64,000 nt of DNA from Termitidicoccus mucosus (GTDB lineage: Bacteria; Verrucomicrobiota; Verrucomicrobiia; Opitutales; Opitutaceae). The translations under genes were made by a program, and so were the position numbers. Shown here piece by piece: positions 28,395 through 36,306 of this stretch. A model generated the notes under the pieces. The model had not been told where the DNA came from. It was given only the letters and a program-made list of their open reading frames with translations, and searched no databases. The stretch spans positions 3,224,001-3,288,000 of the forward strand of contig NZ_CP109796.1 in NCBI RefSeq assembly GCF_038725785.1. The letters are read 5' to 3'. How positions within the stretch are numbered: position 1 is the first letter of the stretch; each line of letters begins with the position of its first letter.

Positions 28395-28766
28395 CTAAAT
28401 GTGCCGCGAGTCGCCCTCGTCCTTTTTGGCGTAGCCGGTGTCCTGGCGCTGGTGGTTGACCTGGTTTTTTTTCACGTAGGCCTGGTACACATCGTCGGCG
28501 CTCATGCCGAGCGTCTGCGCGAGCGACACGAGGAAGTGGAACAAGTCAACCACCTCCACCTTCGCGTTCTGCTCGTCGAATTTCTGGTATTTCGCCCACC
28601 ACTTCCACGGCACGGAGTCGATCAACTCCGCCGTCTCCTGCTGGAGCGCGCGGGTGTAGTTGAGCACCCACTTCGCTTTTTCCTCGTCACCGGCAGGCGG
28701 CAGCGCGACCCCGATGCGGCGATTGAGCGCGTCCTGCATGCGAAAGATTTCCTCGAGCTTGTCCAT
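28395..28766 (-). CDS. Dimeric dUTPase/MazG-like NTP pyrophosphatase
   Basis: A 123-residue all-alpha protein of the dimeric dUTPase/MazG superfamily. The metal-binding helices are visible: ALQQETAELIDSVPWKWWAK, with its E-x(2)-E pair, and KVEVVDLFHFLVSLAQTLGM, with its E-x(2)-D pair. These enzymes cleave dUTP or other NTPs to the monophosphate and so keep the nucleotide pool clean. The C-terminus is a polar tail. Confidence 0.85.
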   Translation of the reverse strand: MDKLEEIFRMQDALNRRIGVALPPAGDEEKAKWVLNYTRALQQETAELIDSVPWKWWAKYQKFDEQNAKVEVVDLFHFLVSLAQTLGMSADDVYQAYVKKNQVNHQRQDTGYAKKDEGDSRHI

Positions 28767-28913
28767 GCCCGCTAGCTAGGCGGCGGAGGCATGTGGGGCA
28801 ACGCAAAAGGCGCGCCGCGCCCGCGCCGCCCATTTTATGCCCCCAAAAAGGATTTTACACAAAATTTTCTATTGAATCCCGCGACCCGCCATGACGGGAT
28901 GGCTGCTTTGTCT

Positions 28914-30392
28914 ATGCAAAAACCCTCCCCTGCCAGCCCCGCCACAAAGGTGAAATTTTTCAGCGGCGAAGACCTCCCGCTCGAATTGCACAAGGTGCGC
29001 GTCGTCCAGAAACTCCACCTCGTGCCCGTCGAGCGCCGCCTCGCCGCCATCACCGAGGCCAGTTTCAACACCTACCAGCTCAGCACGCGCGACATTTACC
29101 TCGACATGCTCACCGACAGCGGCGTGAACGCCATGAGCGACAACCAGACCGCCGCCATGCACCGCGCCGACGACGCCTACGCCGGCTCGCAAAGCTTCAC
29201 CCGCCTGCGCGACGCCGTCGAGGAGGTGCTCGGCAAGAAATACCTCCTCCCCGTCCACCAGGGCCGCGCCGCCGAGAACGTCATCTCCCGCGCCTTCGTG
29301 AAGCCCGGCAGCATCCTGCCGATGAACTACCACTTCACCACCACGCTCGCCCACATCATGGAAAACGGCGGCAAGGTCGTCGAACTCCTCCACTACCCCG
29401 ACGCGCTGCAAATCAGCAGCACGAACCCCTTCAAGGGCAACATGGACATCGCCGCCCTCGAAGCCCTCATCGCCCGGCACGGCCCCGCCCAAATCCCCTT
29501 CATCCGCATGGAGGCCTCCACGAACCTCATCGGCGGCCAGCCCTTCTCCATCGCCAACCTGCGCGAAGTGCGCCGCGTCGCCGACAAGCACGGCATCCTG
29601 CTCGTGCTCGACGCCTCGCTCATCGGCGAAAACTGCTACTTCATCAAAAAACGCGAGCCCGAGTTCAAGGACGCCTCCGTCGGCGAAATCCTCAAGGTCA
29701 TGTGCGACCTGTGCCCCCTCGTCTATTTCTCGGCGCGCAAGCTCAGCTCGTCCCGCGGCGGCGGCATCTGCACCAACGACAAGGCCATCTACGACAAGCT
29801 GAAAAACCTCGTCGTCCTGTTCGAGGGCTTCGTCACCTACGGCGGCATCAGCGTCCGCGAAATCGAGTCGATGACGGTCGGCCTCCACGAGACCACCGAC
29901 GAGACCGTCATCTCGCAAAGCCCCTCGTTCATCGAGTATTTCGTCAACGAGGCCGTGAAACGCGGCGTCCCGATGGTGACGCCCCCCGGCGGGCTGGGCG
30001 CGCACATCGACGCCGGCGGCATCCTCCCGCACGTCCCCCGCGAGGAATACCAGGCCGGCGCCTTCGCCGCCGCCCTCTACATCGCCGGCGCCATCCGCGG
30101 CATGGAGCGCGGCACCGTGTCGAGCGTCCGGGACGAAAACGGCAAGGACGTCCTCGCCGACATCGAACTGCTCCGGCTGGCGTTCCCGCGCCGCGTGTTC
30201 ACGCTCTCGCAAACCCGCTACGCCCTCGACCGCCTCCACTGGCTTTACCTGAACCGCGGCCTCATCGGCGGCCTGAAATTCGTCGAGGAGCCGCCCGTGC
30301 TGCGCTTCTTCAACGGACGCCTCGCCCCCACCAGCGACTGGCCGCAGAAGCTCGCCGCGAAATTCCGCGAGGACTTCGGCGACAGCCTGTGA
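28914..30392 (+). CDS. Tryptophanase/tyrosine phenol-lyase family enzyme
   Basis: A 492-residue PLP enzyme of the beta-eliminating lyase family. Family segments are NTYQLSTRDIYLDMLTDSG, DDAYAGSQSFTRLRDAVEEV, YLLPVHQGRAAENVISRAF and HETTDETVISQSPSFIEYFV. The PLP lysine is probably the one in YFSARKLSSSRGGG; in well-studied TnaA and TPL this loop reads differently (SxKKD), so the substrate may differ from tryptophan or tyrosine. Two starts are possible (28899 and 28914). No permease or leader peptide typical of tna operons is nearby. Confidence 0.88.
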   Translation: MQKPSPASPATKVKFFSGEDLPLELHKVRVVQKLHLVPVERRLAAITEASFNTYQLSTRDIYLDMLTDSGVNAMSDNQTAAMHRADDAYAGSQSFTRLRDAVEEVLGKKYLLPVHQGRAAENVISRAFVKPGSILPMNYHFTTTLAHIMENGGKVVELLHYPDALQISSTNPFKGNMDIAALEALIARHGPAQIPFIRMEASTNLIGGQPFSIANLREVRRVADKHGILLVLDASLIGENCYFIKKREPEFKDASVGEILKVMCDLCPLVYFSARKLSSSRGGGICTNDKAIYDKLKNLVVLFEGFVTYGGISVREIESMTVGLHETTDETVISQSPSFIEYFVNEAVKRGVPMVTPPGGLGAHIDAGGILPHVPREEYQAGAFAAALYIAGAIRGMERGTVSSVRDENGKDVLADIELLRLAFPRRVFTLSQTRYALDRLHWLYLNRGLIGGLKFVEEPPVLRFFNGRLAPTSDWPQKLAAKFREDFGDSL

Positions 30393-30552
30393 GCCGAGGG
30401 AAAGACTGTAAGGCCGAGGGACTGAAGGGCCGAAAAAAAACGCCCGCGGACCCTCCTTCAGCTCTTCAGCCTTTCAGTCCTTCAACCTTGCCCTGCCTTT
30501 CAACCCGCCGCCGTGCTTCCCAAACGGCCCGGCAACGCGTATAGTGTGCCGC

Positions 30553-31995
30553 ATGTTTTTTCCGCAAGCCAGCTCCGCGCCCGCCTCTCGTCGCTGTTTT
30601 TATCTCGCGGCCTCCGCCGTGTTTGCCTTCGCCGTCGCCGTGGCTCCCGGCGCGCGCGCGGCGAAACCCGACGCCGCGCCCGGCCACGCCGCCCCGCCCG
30701 CGCTCGCGGTTGACGGCACGCCCGTCACGGAAGGCAAACGTCCCCCGCTCGTCAGCTACTCCGACGTCCTCGAGCCCGTGCAGAAGACCGTCGTGTCGGT
30801 CGCTTCCTCGCGCTACGTGCGCCAACGCCTGCCGTTCCCGTGGCTCGCGCCGGGCGGCGGACGCGAGTTCAAGCAGGAAGGCATCGGCTCCGGCGTCATC
30901 GTGACGCCCGACGGCTACATTCTCACCAACCACCATGTCGTCGAGGGCGCGGACGAGCTCATCGTGCGGCTCGCCGACGAGCGCGAGTTCAAGGCCGAGG
31001 TCGTCGGCTCCGACCCGAAGACCGACGTCGCCGTCATCAAGGTGGACGCCGCCGGCCTGCCCGCGGTCACGCTCGCCGACAGCGACAGGATCCGCGTGGG
31101 CGACATCGTGTTCGCCATCGGCAACCCGCTCGGCGTCGGCCAGACGGTCACGATGGGCATCGTCTCCGCGACGGGCCGCCGCGTCGGCATCCTCGACGAG
31201 GTCGCCGGCTACGAGGATTTCATCCAGACCGACGCCGCCATCAACCAAGGCAACTCCGGCGGCGCGCTGCTCGACGCGAAAGGCCGCCTCGTCGGCATCA
31301 ACAGCGCCATCCTCTCGCCCACGCGCGGCAACATCGGCATCGGCTTCGCCATCCCGGTCAACCTCGCGCGCAACATCATGAACAGCCTCGTGACCAGCGG
31401 CAAAGTCTCGCGCGGCTTCCTCGGCGTGAGCGTGGATTCGCTCGGCGGCGAACTGGCCGAGACGCTCGGCCTGCCGCGCGACACCCGCGGCGTCATCATC
31501 ACGGACCTCTCGCCCGGCGGCCCGGCCGAGCAGGCGGGCCTGCAACGCTACGACGTGATCACCGCCATCAACGGACAGCCCGTCACCACCTTTCAGGAAC
31601 TCCGCCTCCAGGTCGCGCGCCAGCAGCCCGACAGCGAAATCGCGATCAGCCTTTTGCGCGACGGGAAAGAACAGCGCGTCACCGCGCGGCTCGGCGGACA
31701 GGGCGAGGCGCTCGGCTACAACGAGCTGCTTCCCGGCGTGCGCGTGAACCGGCTCACCGGCGAACTCCGCCGCAGCCTCAACATCGACCCTCGCCTCGAC
31801 GGCCTCGTCATCGCGTCGGTGGACGACGATTCGCCCTACGCGGAGCGGCTCGCGCCCAACATGGTCATTGTCGAAATCAACCGCGTGCCCGCCGGCAGCA
31901 TCGAGACCGCGCGCCGCTCGATCATCGCCGGACGCAATCTTTTCACCGTTTACCTGAACGGCGCATTCCGCCCGCTCGTGATCGTGGTGAAGTGA
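30553..31995 (+). CDS. DegP/HtrA-type periplasmic serine protease
   Basis: A 480-residue protein. Signal peptide (LAASAVFAFAVAVAPGARA, cleavage near residue 36), then a trypsin-like domain with the triad His in ILTNHHVVEGAD, Asp in DPKTDVAVIKVD and Ser in INQGNSGGALLD. PDZ1 follows at about residues 285-380 (SRGFLGVSVDSLGGELAETL), and a degenerate second PDZ covers about residues 390-475. It should degrade or refold misfolded envelope proteins. The 160-bp gap before it contains an imperfect hairpin of ggactgaa/ttcagtcc words. Confidence 0.94.
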   Translation: MFFPQASSAPASRRCFYLAASAVFAFAVAVAPGARAAKPDAAPGHAAPPALAVDGTPVTEGKRPPLVSYSDVLEPVQKTVVSVASSRYVRQRLPFPWLAPGGGREFKQEGIGSGVIVTPDGYILTNHHVVEGADELIVRLADEREFKAEVVGSDPKTDVAVIKVDAAGLPAVTLADSDRIRVGDIVFAIGNPLGVGQTVTMGIVSATGRRVGILDEVAGYEDFIQTDAAINQGNSGGALLDAKGRLVGINSAILSPTRGNIGIGFAIPVNLARNIMNSLVTSGKVSRGFLGVSVDSLGGELAETLGLPRDTRGVIITDLSPGGPAEQAGLQRYDVITAINGQPVTTFQELRLQVARQQPDSEIAISLLRDGKEQRVTARLGGQGEALGYNELLPGVRVNRLTGELRRSLNIDPRLDGLVIASVDDDSPYAERLAPNMVIVEINRVPAGSIETARRSIIAGRNLFTVYLNGAFRPLVIVVK

Positions 31996-32000
31996 GAGGG

Positions 32001-32099
32001 GAATTTACGACTTACGACTTACGAATTACGATTGAAGGCAGGCGCCCCGAATGCGGCGAAAGCGTTGCGTTTGGGTTTTTCAATCGTAATTCGTAAATT
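32001..32099. repeat. AT-rich inverted repeat
   Basis: Left part gaatttacgacttacgactt and acgaattacgattgaa; right part 32078-32099 reads ttcaatcgtaattcgtaaat. It lies between two convergent genes and may terminate both. Confidence 0.7.
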
Positions 32100-32102
32100 C
32101 CC

Positions 32103-32639
32103 TCACGGGCGCTTTCGTTCCCTCTTCAATATCCTCCGCACGCGCCAGCGCTGGGCTTTGTTCACGATGAATCCCACGCAGTCAGGCGCGCCGCAGCAGC
32201 AGGGATGGTTGCGCCATTCGCTGTAAGGAAAGCCGTAGTCGTAGGTCAACTCCTCGCCCCCGGCGATGTCGCGCAGGGCGCTTATCCAGACATGCCCGCG
32301 CACGACGGCGGTCTCGCAATTCGGCGCGCAGGAGTGGTTGATGAAACGCACGATGTTGCGGGACAGGCGGCCGTCGAGGTCGTGGCGCTTGTTCAGCTCA
32401 AACACATACACGCTGCCGTCGCCGCCGCGCCGCAGGCGCGCGAGCCGGGCCTCGTCACGGCGGAGCGCCTCGGCCTTCGTGATGCGCTCGCCCGTGTATT
32501 CGGCGATGCGCTCGCCCGCCGGGATCGCCCGCCGCGCATAGACGCCGCGGCCGTGGATGGCCGAGCCGGCCTGGCGTATCCATTTATTGGATGCAGAGGC
32601 GGTTTTGACTTTGGTTTTTCGAAGGCTGGAAGCGGACAT
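32103..32639 (-). CDS. SET-domain protein lysine methyltransferase-like
   Basis: A 178-residue protein consisting of a SET domain plus a cysteine-rich post-SET part. SET motifs are GVYARRAIPAGERIAEYTGE, RFINHSCAPNCETAV (SAM- and Lys-binding pseudoknot) and GEELTYDYGFPY. The C-terminal HPCCCGAPDCVGFI supplies Cys ligands for a zinc site. SET enzymes methylate lysines; in bacteria targets are mostly unknown, and the family was probably acquired from eukaryotes or spread among host-associated bacteria. ATG 32639 begins the basic N-terminal tail. Confidence 0.9.
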   Translation of the reverse strand: MSASSLRKTKVKTASASNKWIRQAGSAIHGRGVYARRAIPAGERIAEYTGERITKAEALRRDEARLARLRRGGDGSVYVFELNKRHDLDGRLSRNIVRFINHSCAPNCETAVVRGHVWISALRDIAGGEELTYDYGFPYSEWRNHPCCCGAPDCVGFIVNKAQRWRVRRILKRERKRP

Positions 32640-32677
32640 GCGGATTGGAAAAAATGGGCTCGGGGAGAATGAACAGC

Positions 32678-32790
32678 ACCCGCCGTGGGTTTTCATCTTT
32701 CTCTTTCCTCTTTATCTTTATTCTTTCTCCTTTTTTGGCAAAGCACGGTGTCGTTTGGAGGATGAAGGAAAGAGAAAGATGAGAGCGGGA
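32678..32790. repeat. Degenerate family E-like polypurine palindrome
   Basis: Contains catctttctctttcctcttt and, about 60 bp later, aaggaaagagaaagatgaga. The terminal GGTGTAACTC repeats are not recognisable, so it is either a decayed member or an unrelated palindrome. Confidence 0.55.
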
Positions 32791-32825
32791 CGCGCGCCAT
32801 GCCTTTTCATGGGGCAAAAAAATCC

Positions 32826-33641
32826 TTACCAGCCCTGCACGAAACCGCCGGGGAAAATGCGCCCGGCGGCCGCGAGCACCTCGTCGGACTGGTAGGCCTT
32901 CACGAAGTTGCGCACCTCGGGGCTGTCCTTGTTGTCCTCGCGGGCGACGATCAGGTTCACATATGGCGAATCCTTGCCCTCGACAAAAAGCCCGTCGCGC
33001 GCGGGGTTGAGATCGATCTGGCTGGCGTAGGTGGTGTTGATGATCGCGAGATCCACGTCGGGCAGCGCGCGGGGCAGGTGCGCGGCGTCGAGTTCGGCGA
33101 TCCTGAGCTTTTTCGGGTTGGCGGCGATGTCGAGGACGGTGGCGTCGATGCCGGCCCCGGGGCGCAGCGCGAGCAGTCCCTCGCGCGCGAGGAGCAGCAG
33201 GGCGCGCCCGAGGTTGGTGGGATCGTTGGGCACGGCGACGGTCGCGCCGTCGGCCAGCGCGGAGACGGACTTGATGCGTTTCGAGTATGCGGCGAGCGGA
33301 TACACGAAGGTGTTGCCCACCGCGACGATCTTGTAGCCGCGGTCGCGCACCTGCGCGTCGAGGAACGGACGGTGCTGGAAGGCGTTGGCGTCGATGTCGC
33401 CCTGGTCGAGGGCGGCGTTGGGGATGTTGTAGTCGCTGAGGACAACGAGCTCGACTTCGAGCCCGTGGCGCTCCCGGGCCACCTTCACGGCGGCCTCGGC
33501 GAGCCGCTCCTCGGCCCCGGCGATGACGCCGACGCGGAGGTGGTTGGCGCGGGCCTTGCGCGGGCCGCAGCCTGCTGCCAGCGCGAGCAGCGGAACGGCC
33601 AGGGCGGTGGCGAGGAGGCGGAGGAAAGTGCGTTTTTTCAT
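32826..33641 (-). CDS. metQ: Methionine-binding lipoprotein MetQ
   Basis: A 271-residue NlpA/MetQ lipoprotein. Signal peptide and lipobox are MKKRTFLRLLATALAVPLLA and LAAGC. The mature part has VGVIAGAEERLAEAAVKVAR, DYNIPNAALDQGDIDANAFQ, the NDPTNLGRALLLL segment and INTTYASQIDLNPARDGLFV, all classic for MetQ. It binds methionine and delivers it to the MetI permease, encoded 98 bp upstream on the same strand. The ATPase MetN is not encoded beside them. Confidence 0.95.
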   Translation of the reverse strand: MKKRTFLRLLATALAVPLLALAAGCGPRKARANHLRVGVIAGAEERLAEAAVKVARERHGLEVELVVLSDYNIPNAALDQGDIDANAFQHRPFLDAQVRDRGYKIVAVGNTFVYPLAAYSKRIKSVSALADGATVAVPNDPTNLGRALLLLAREGLLALRPGAGIDATVLDIAANPKKLRIAELDAAHLPRALPDVDLAIINTTYASQIDLNPARDGLFVEGKDSPYVNLIVAREDNKDSPEVRNFVKAYQSDEVLAAAGRIFPGGFVQGW

Positions 33642-33739
33642 GATGAGGAATGCGGGAAAATGATTGCCCGATTAACCGCGAAGGATGCGGGGAAAGCGAA
33701 GAAGATTTTGAGCCCTTGCGTCGTCCTCCATTTTCGGAC

Positions 33740-34393
33740 TCACCGCCGGTCCACGGCCGTGACGAGCCTGTCGCCGAGCCACTGGATGCCTTGCACGAGG
33801 ACGATCAGGATGACCACCACGAGGATCATCACCAGCGGGTCGAAGCGCTGCCAGCCGTAGCGGTTGCCCACGTCGCCGAGGCCGCCGCCGCCGACCGCGC
33901 CGGCCATCGCGGAATAATTCACGAGCGTGACCAGCATCACCGTGACGCCGTGCAACAGTCCCGGCAGCGCCTCGGGCAGGAGCACGCGCCAGATGACGCT
34001 GCGCGCCGGGGCGCCCAGCGAACTGCCCGCCTCGATCAGGCTCGCCGGCACTTCCAGCAACGCGCCGTCCACCATGCGCGCCATGAAGGGAACCGCGCCG
34101 ACCGCGAGCGGCACGATGGCCGCCGCCACGCCGATGGACGTGCCGGTGAGCAGGCGCGTGAACGGAATCATCGCCACGAGCAGGATGTAAAACGGCAGGG
34201 AGCGCCCGGCGTTGATGATCGCGCCGAGCAGGCCGTGCAGGCGCGGGCGGGCGAGGAAGCGCCCGGGCTTGGTGACAAACAACGCCACGCCCAGCGGCAC
34301 GCCGCCGATCACGCCGACCACGCCCGAGACACACACCATCACCAGCGTCTCGCCGAGCGCGCGCAGCAGCAGAAAAGTCATTCCCCAAGTCAT
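33740..34393 (-). CDS. metI: Methionine ABC transporter permease MetI
   Basis: A 217-residue permease with about five membrane segments (for example ETLVMVCVSGVVGVIGGVPL and LVMILVVVILIVLVQGI). It carries the ATPase-coupling EAA loop (VPASLIEAGSSLGAPARSVI) and the MetI hallmark AMAGAVGGGGLGDVGNRYGW. In most bacteria the order is metN-metI-metQ; here a family E repeat lies only 70 bp upstream and the gene beyond is unrelated. ATG 34393 was taken because the frame upstream is not conserved in character. Confidence 0.94.
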   Translation of the reverse strand: MTWGMTFLLLRALGETLVMVCVSGVVGVIGGVPLGVALFVTKPGRFLARPRLHGLLGAIINAGRSLPFYILLVAMIPFTRLLTGTSIGVAAAIVPLAVGAVPFMARMVDGALLEVPASLIEAGSSLGAPARSVIWRVLLPEALPGLLHGVTVMLVTLVNYSAMAGAVGGGGLGDVGNRYGWQRFDPLVMILVVVILIVLVQGIQWLGDRLVTAVDRR

Positions 34394-34463
34394 GGTCACA
34401 GGGGCGCATCCTCGGCGAGGCCGCCCCAAAAGGCAACACGGCTGAGCGGGGGAAGCCCATCCG

Positions 34464-34596
34464 GGTGTAACTCAAAGTCAAATTACCTGCCGGAATCTTT
34501 CCTCTTTATCTTTATCTTTCTCTTTCGTCAGGAACGGGCGGGGAGAAAGAAGAAAGATAAAGAGGAAAGATGGGATAACCTCACTTTGAGTCGCCC
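34464..34596. repeat. MITE-like repeat, family E copy 3
   Basis: Starts ggtgtaactcaaagtcaaat, inner arm gccggaatctttcctcttta, right arm agaaagataaagaggaaaga, right end cactttgagtcgcc. Shorter in the centre than copies 1 and 2. It occupies the space upstream of metI where metN might be expected. Confidence 0.88.
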
Positions 34597-34670
34597 CGCC
34601 GTTGAGCGCCGTCGGACGGTTTCGCGACGTAATTCCTTGCCAACGGGCGCGGGCTGCGAACGTTGGCTCA

Positions 34671-36008
34671 ATGACCGGAACCTCCTCAACGGACTCCCAA
34701 CAACCGGCGACCCCCTGGTCGCTCGCGGTGATGCTGCTCGCGCGGTGGCTCGAAAAAAACGAGCGCGCCGACACGCTGCTCGAATCGCTGCCGCGCACGC
34801 TGGCCGGCGTCGAGCGGGGCCGCTGCCAGAGCCTGCTTTTCGGCGCCATCCGGCACATGGGCCGCATCGACGCGCATTTGTCGGCTCTGGTGGAGCGCGC
34901 GCCGCGTCCGCGCCTGAAGGCGGTGCTGCTGGTGGCGGGTTTTGAGTTGATCGAGGGCGGCGACGAGCATCACGCCGCGCGCGTGGTGCACCACGCGGTG
35001 GAGCAGACCAAGACGCTCGCGAGCGCGCCCGAGGCCCGGCTGGTCAACGCCGTCGTGCGCAGGCTCGCCGCCGCGCTGGCCGCGGACAACGCGCCGCCCG
35101 CGCTCGCGACGGCGGCGCAGCTGGCCGCCTGGTTCTCGCATCCGGAGTGGCTCGTGCAGCGCTGGCTGGCGCAATTCTCGGCGGCGGGAACGCGCGCCTT
35201 TTTGGAATGGAACCAGAAACCCGCGCCGGTGCTGGCGCGCTGGCGGCTGCGCGCGCGGGCGCCGTCGGACGCGGAACTCGCGTGGCTGGCGCCGACGCAA
35301 TGGCCGGAGTTTTACGAGGTGCGCCCGGGGCACTGGGCCGAGACGGGCGCGGCTATCGCGGACGGGCGCATTTATGTGCAGGACGCGTCCACGCGCCTCG
35401 CCGTCGGGCTGCTCGCGCCGAGGCCGGGCGAGCGCATCCTCGACGCCTGCGCCGCGCCGGGCGGCAAGAGCATCCTGATCGCGGACATGCTGGCCGCCGC
35501 GAGGGAGGCGGGCGACGGCGCGCCCGCGCGGCTGGTGGCGCTGGATCTCCCGGGACCGCGCATCGACCGGCTGCGCGAGAACCTGGCGCGCGCGGCGGCG
35601 GGCGTGGAGGTGGCGCTGGTGCAGGCGGACCTGGCGAAGGCGGGGCGGCGCCTGTTTGCGGACCACAACCTGCCGGAGGAATACGACGCGGTGCTGCTCG
35701 ACGCGCCGTGCTCCAACACGGGCGTGATGCGGCACCGCGTGGACGTGAAATGGCGGCTGCGCACGGGCGACATCGAGAAGCACGCGAAGCAGCAACTCGC
35801 GTTGCTCGACGCGGCGGCGCGGCGCGTGGCCGCGAGCGGACGCCTGGTTTACAGCACGTGCAGCGTGGACGAGGTGGAAAACGAGCGCGTGGTCTCGGCG
35901 TTTTTGGAGCGGGCCGGCGCCCGTTTCGAGCTTGAGAAAAGCGTGGTCGCCTATCCGTGGCTCTCCGGGCACGACGGCGCGGCGGCGTTCCTGCTGCGGC
36001 GGAAATGA
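34671..36008 (+). CDS. rsmB: RsmB-type rRNA cytosine-C5 methyltransferase
   Basis: A 445-residue protein with an N-terminal NusB-like RNA-binding domain (about residues 15-140; KAVLLVAGFELIEG) and a C-terminal Rossmann methyltransferase. Motif I is LDACAAPGGKSILIADML; the motif IV catalytic region is VLLDAPCSNTGVMRHRVDV; the second Cys is in LVYSTCSVDEVENERVV. RsmB makes m5C967 in 16S rRNA. ATG 34671 leaves a short leader before the NusB-like domain. A family E repeat ends 75 bp upstream. Confidence 0.9.
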   Translation: MTGTSSTDSQQPATPWSLAVMLLARWLEKNERADTLLESLPRTLAGVERGRCQSLLFGAIRHMGRIDAHLSALVERAPRPRLKAVLLVAGFELIEGGDEHHAARVVHHAVEQTKTLASAPEARLVNAVVRRLAAALAADNAPPALATAAQLAAWFSHPEWLVQRWLAQFSAAGTRAFLEWNQKPAPVLARWRLRARAPSDAELAWLAPTQWPEFYEVRPGHWAETGAAIADGRIYVQDASTRLAVGLLAPRPGERILDACAAPGGKSILIADMLAAAREAGDGAPARLVALDLPGPRIDRLRENLARAAAGVEVALVQADLAKAGRRLFADHNLPEEYDAVLLDAPCSNTGVMRHRVDVKWRLRTGDIEKHAKQQLALLDAAARRVAASGRLVYSTCSVDEVENERVVSAFLERAGARFELEKSVVAYPWLSGHDGAAAFLLRRK

Positions 36009-36027
36009 GCGCGTGCGGAGTCGAGTC

Positions 36028-36186
36028 CGCGGCAGCGCGCCGTCGTAGCGCAGGCATCCCTGCCTGCCGTCAAAACCGAAGGCGCAAAGCGCCGCTGACT
36101 TTCTTCCAAGAAACAAATGAGCGCTTCGCGCGATAAAATAACGACGGCAGGCAGGGATGCCTGCGCTACGACGGCGCGCTGCCGCG
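36028..36186. repeat. Long palindromic repeat, family B copy 1
   Basis: Perfect 44-bp inverted arms (36028-36071 and 36143-36186; core gtagcgcaggcatccctgcc) around a 71-nt loop. A second copy with matching loop sequence, inverted, is at 56960-57086. The remainder of the 298-bp gap holds a half-copy of family A near 36225-36260. Confidence 0.92.
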
Positions 36187-36306
36187 CGTGATGCCAATTT
36201 CCCGAAGAAATTAGGTTTCCCAAATGGAGGGGCGGTCTCCGTGCCGTCCCGCCCATGGCTCAAATCCGGCCAGACGCCGGTGTCCAAAATCCGCCTTCGC
36301 GGGCGC

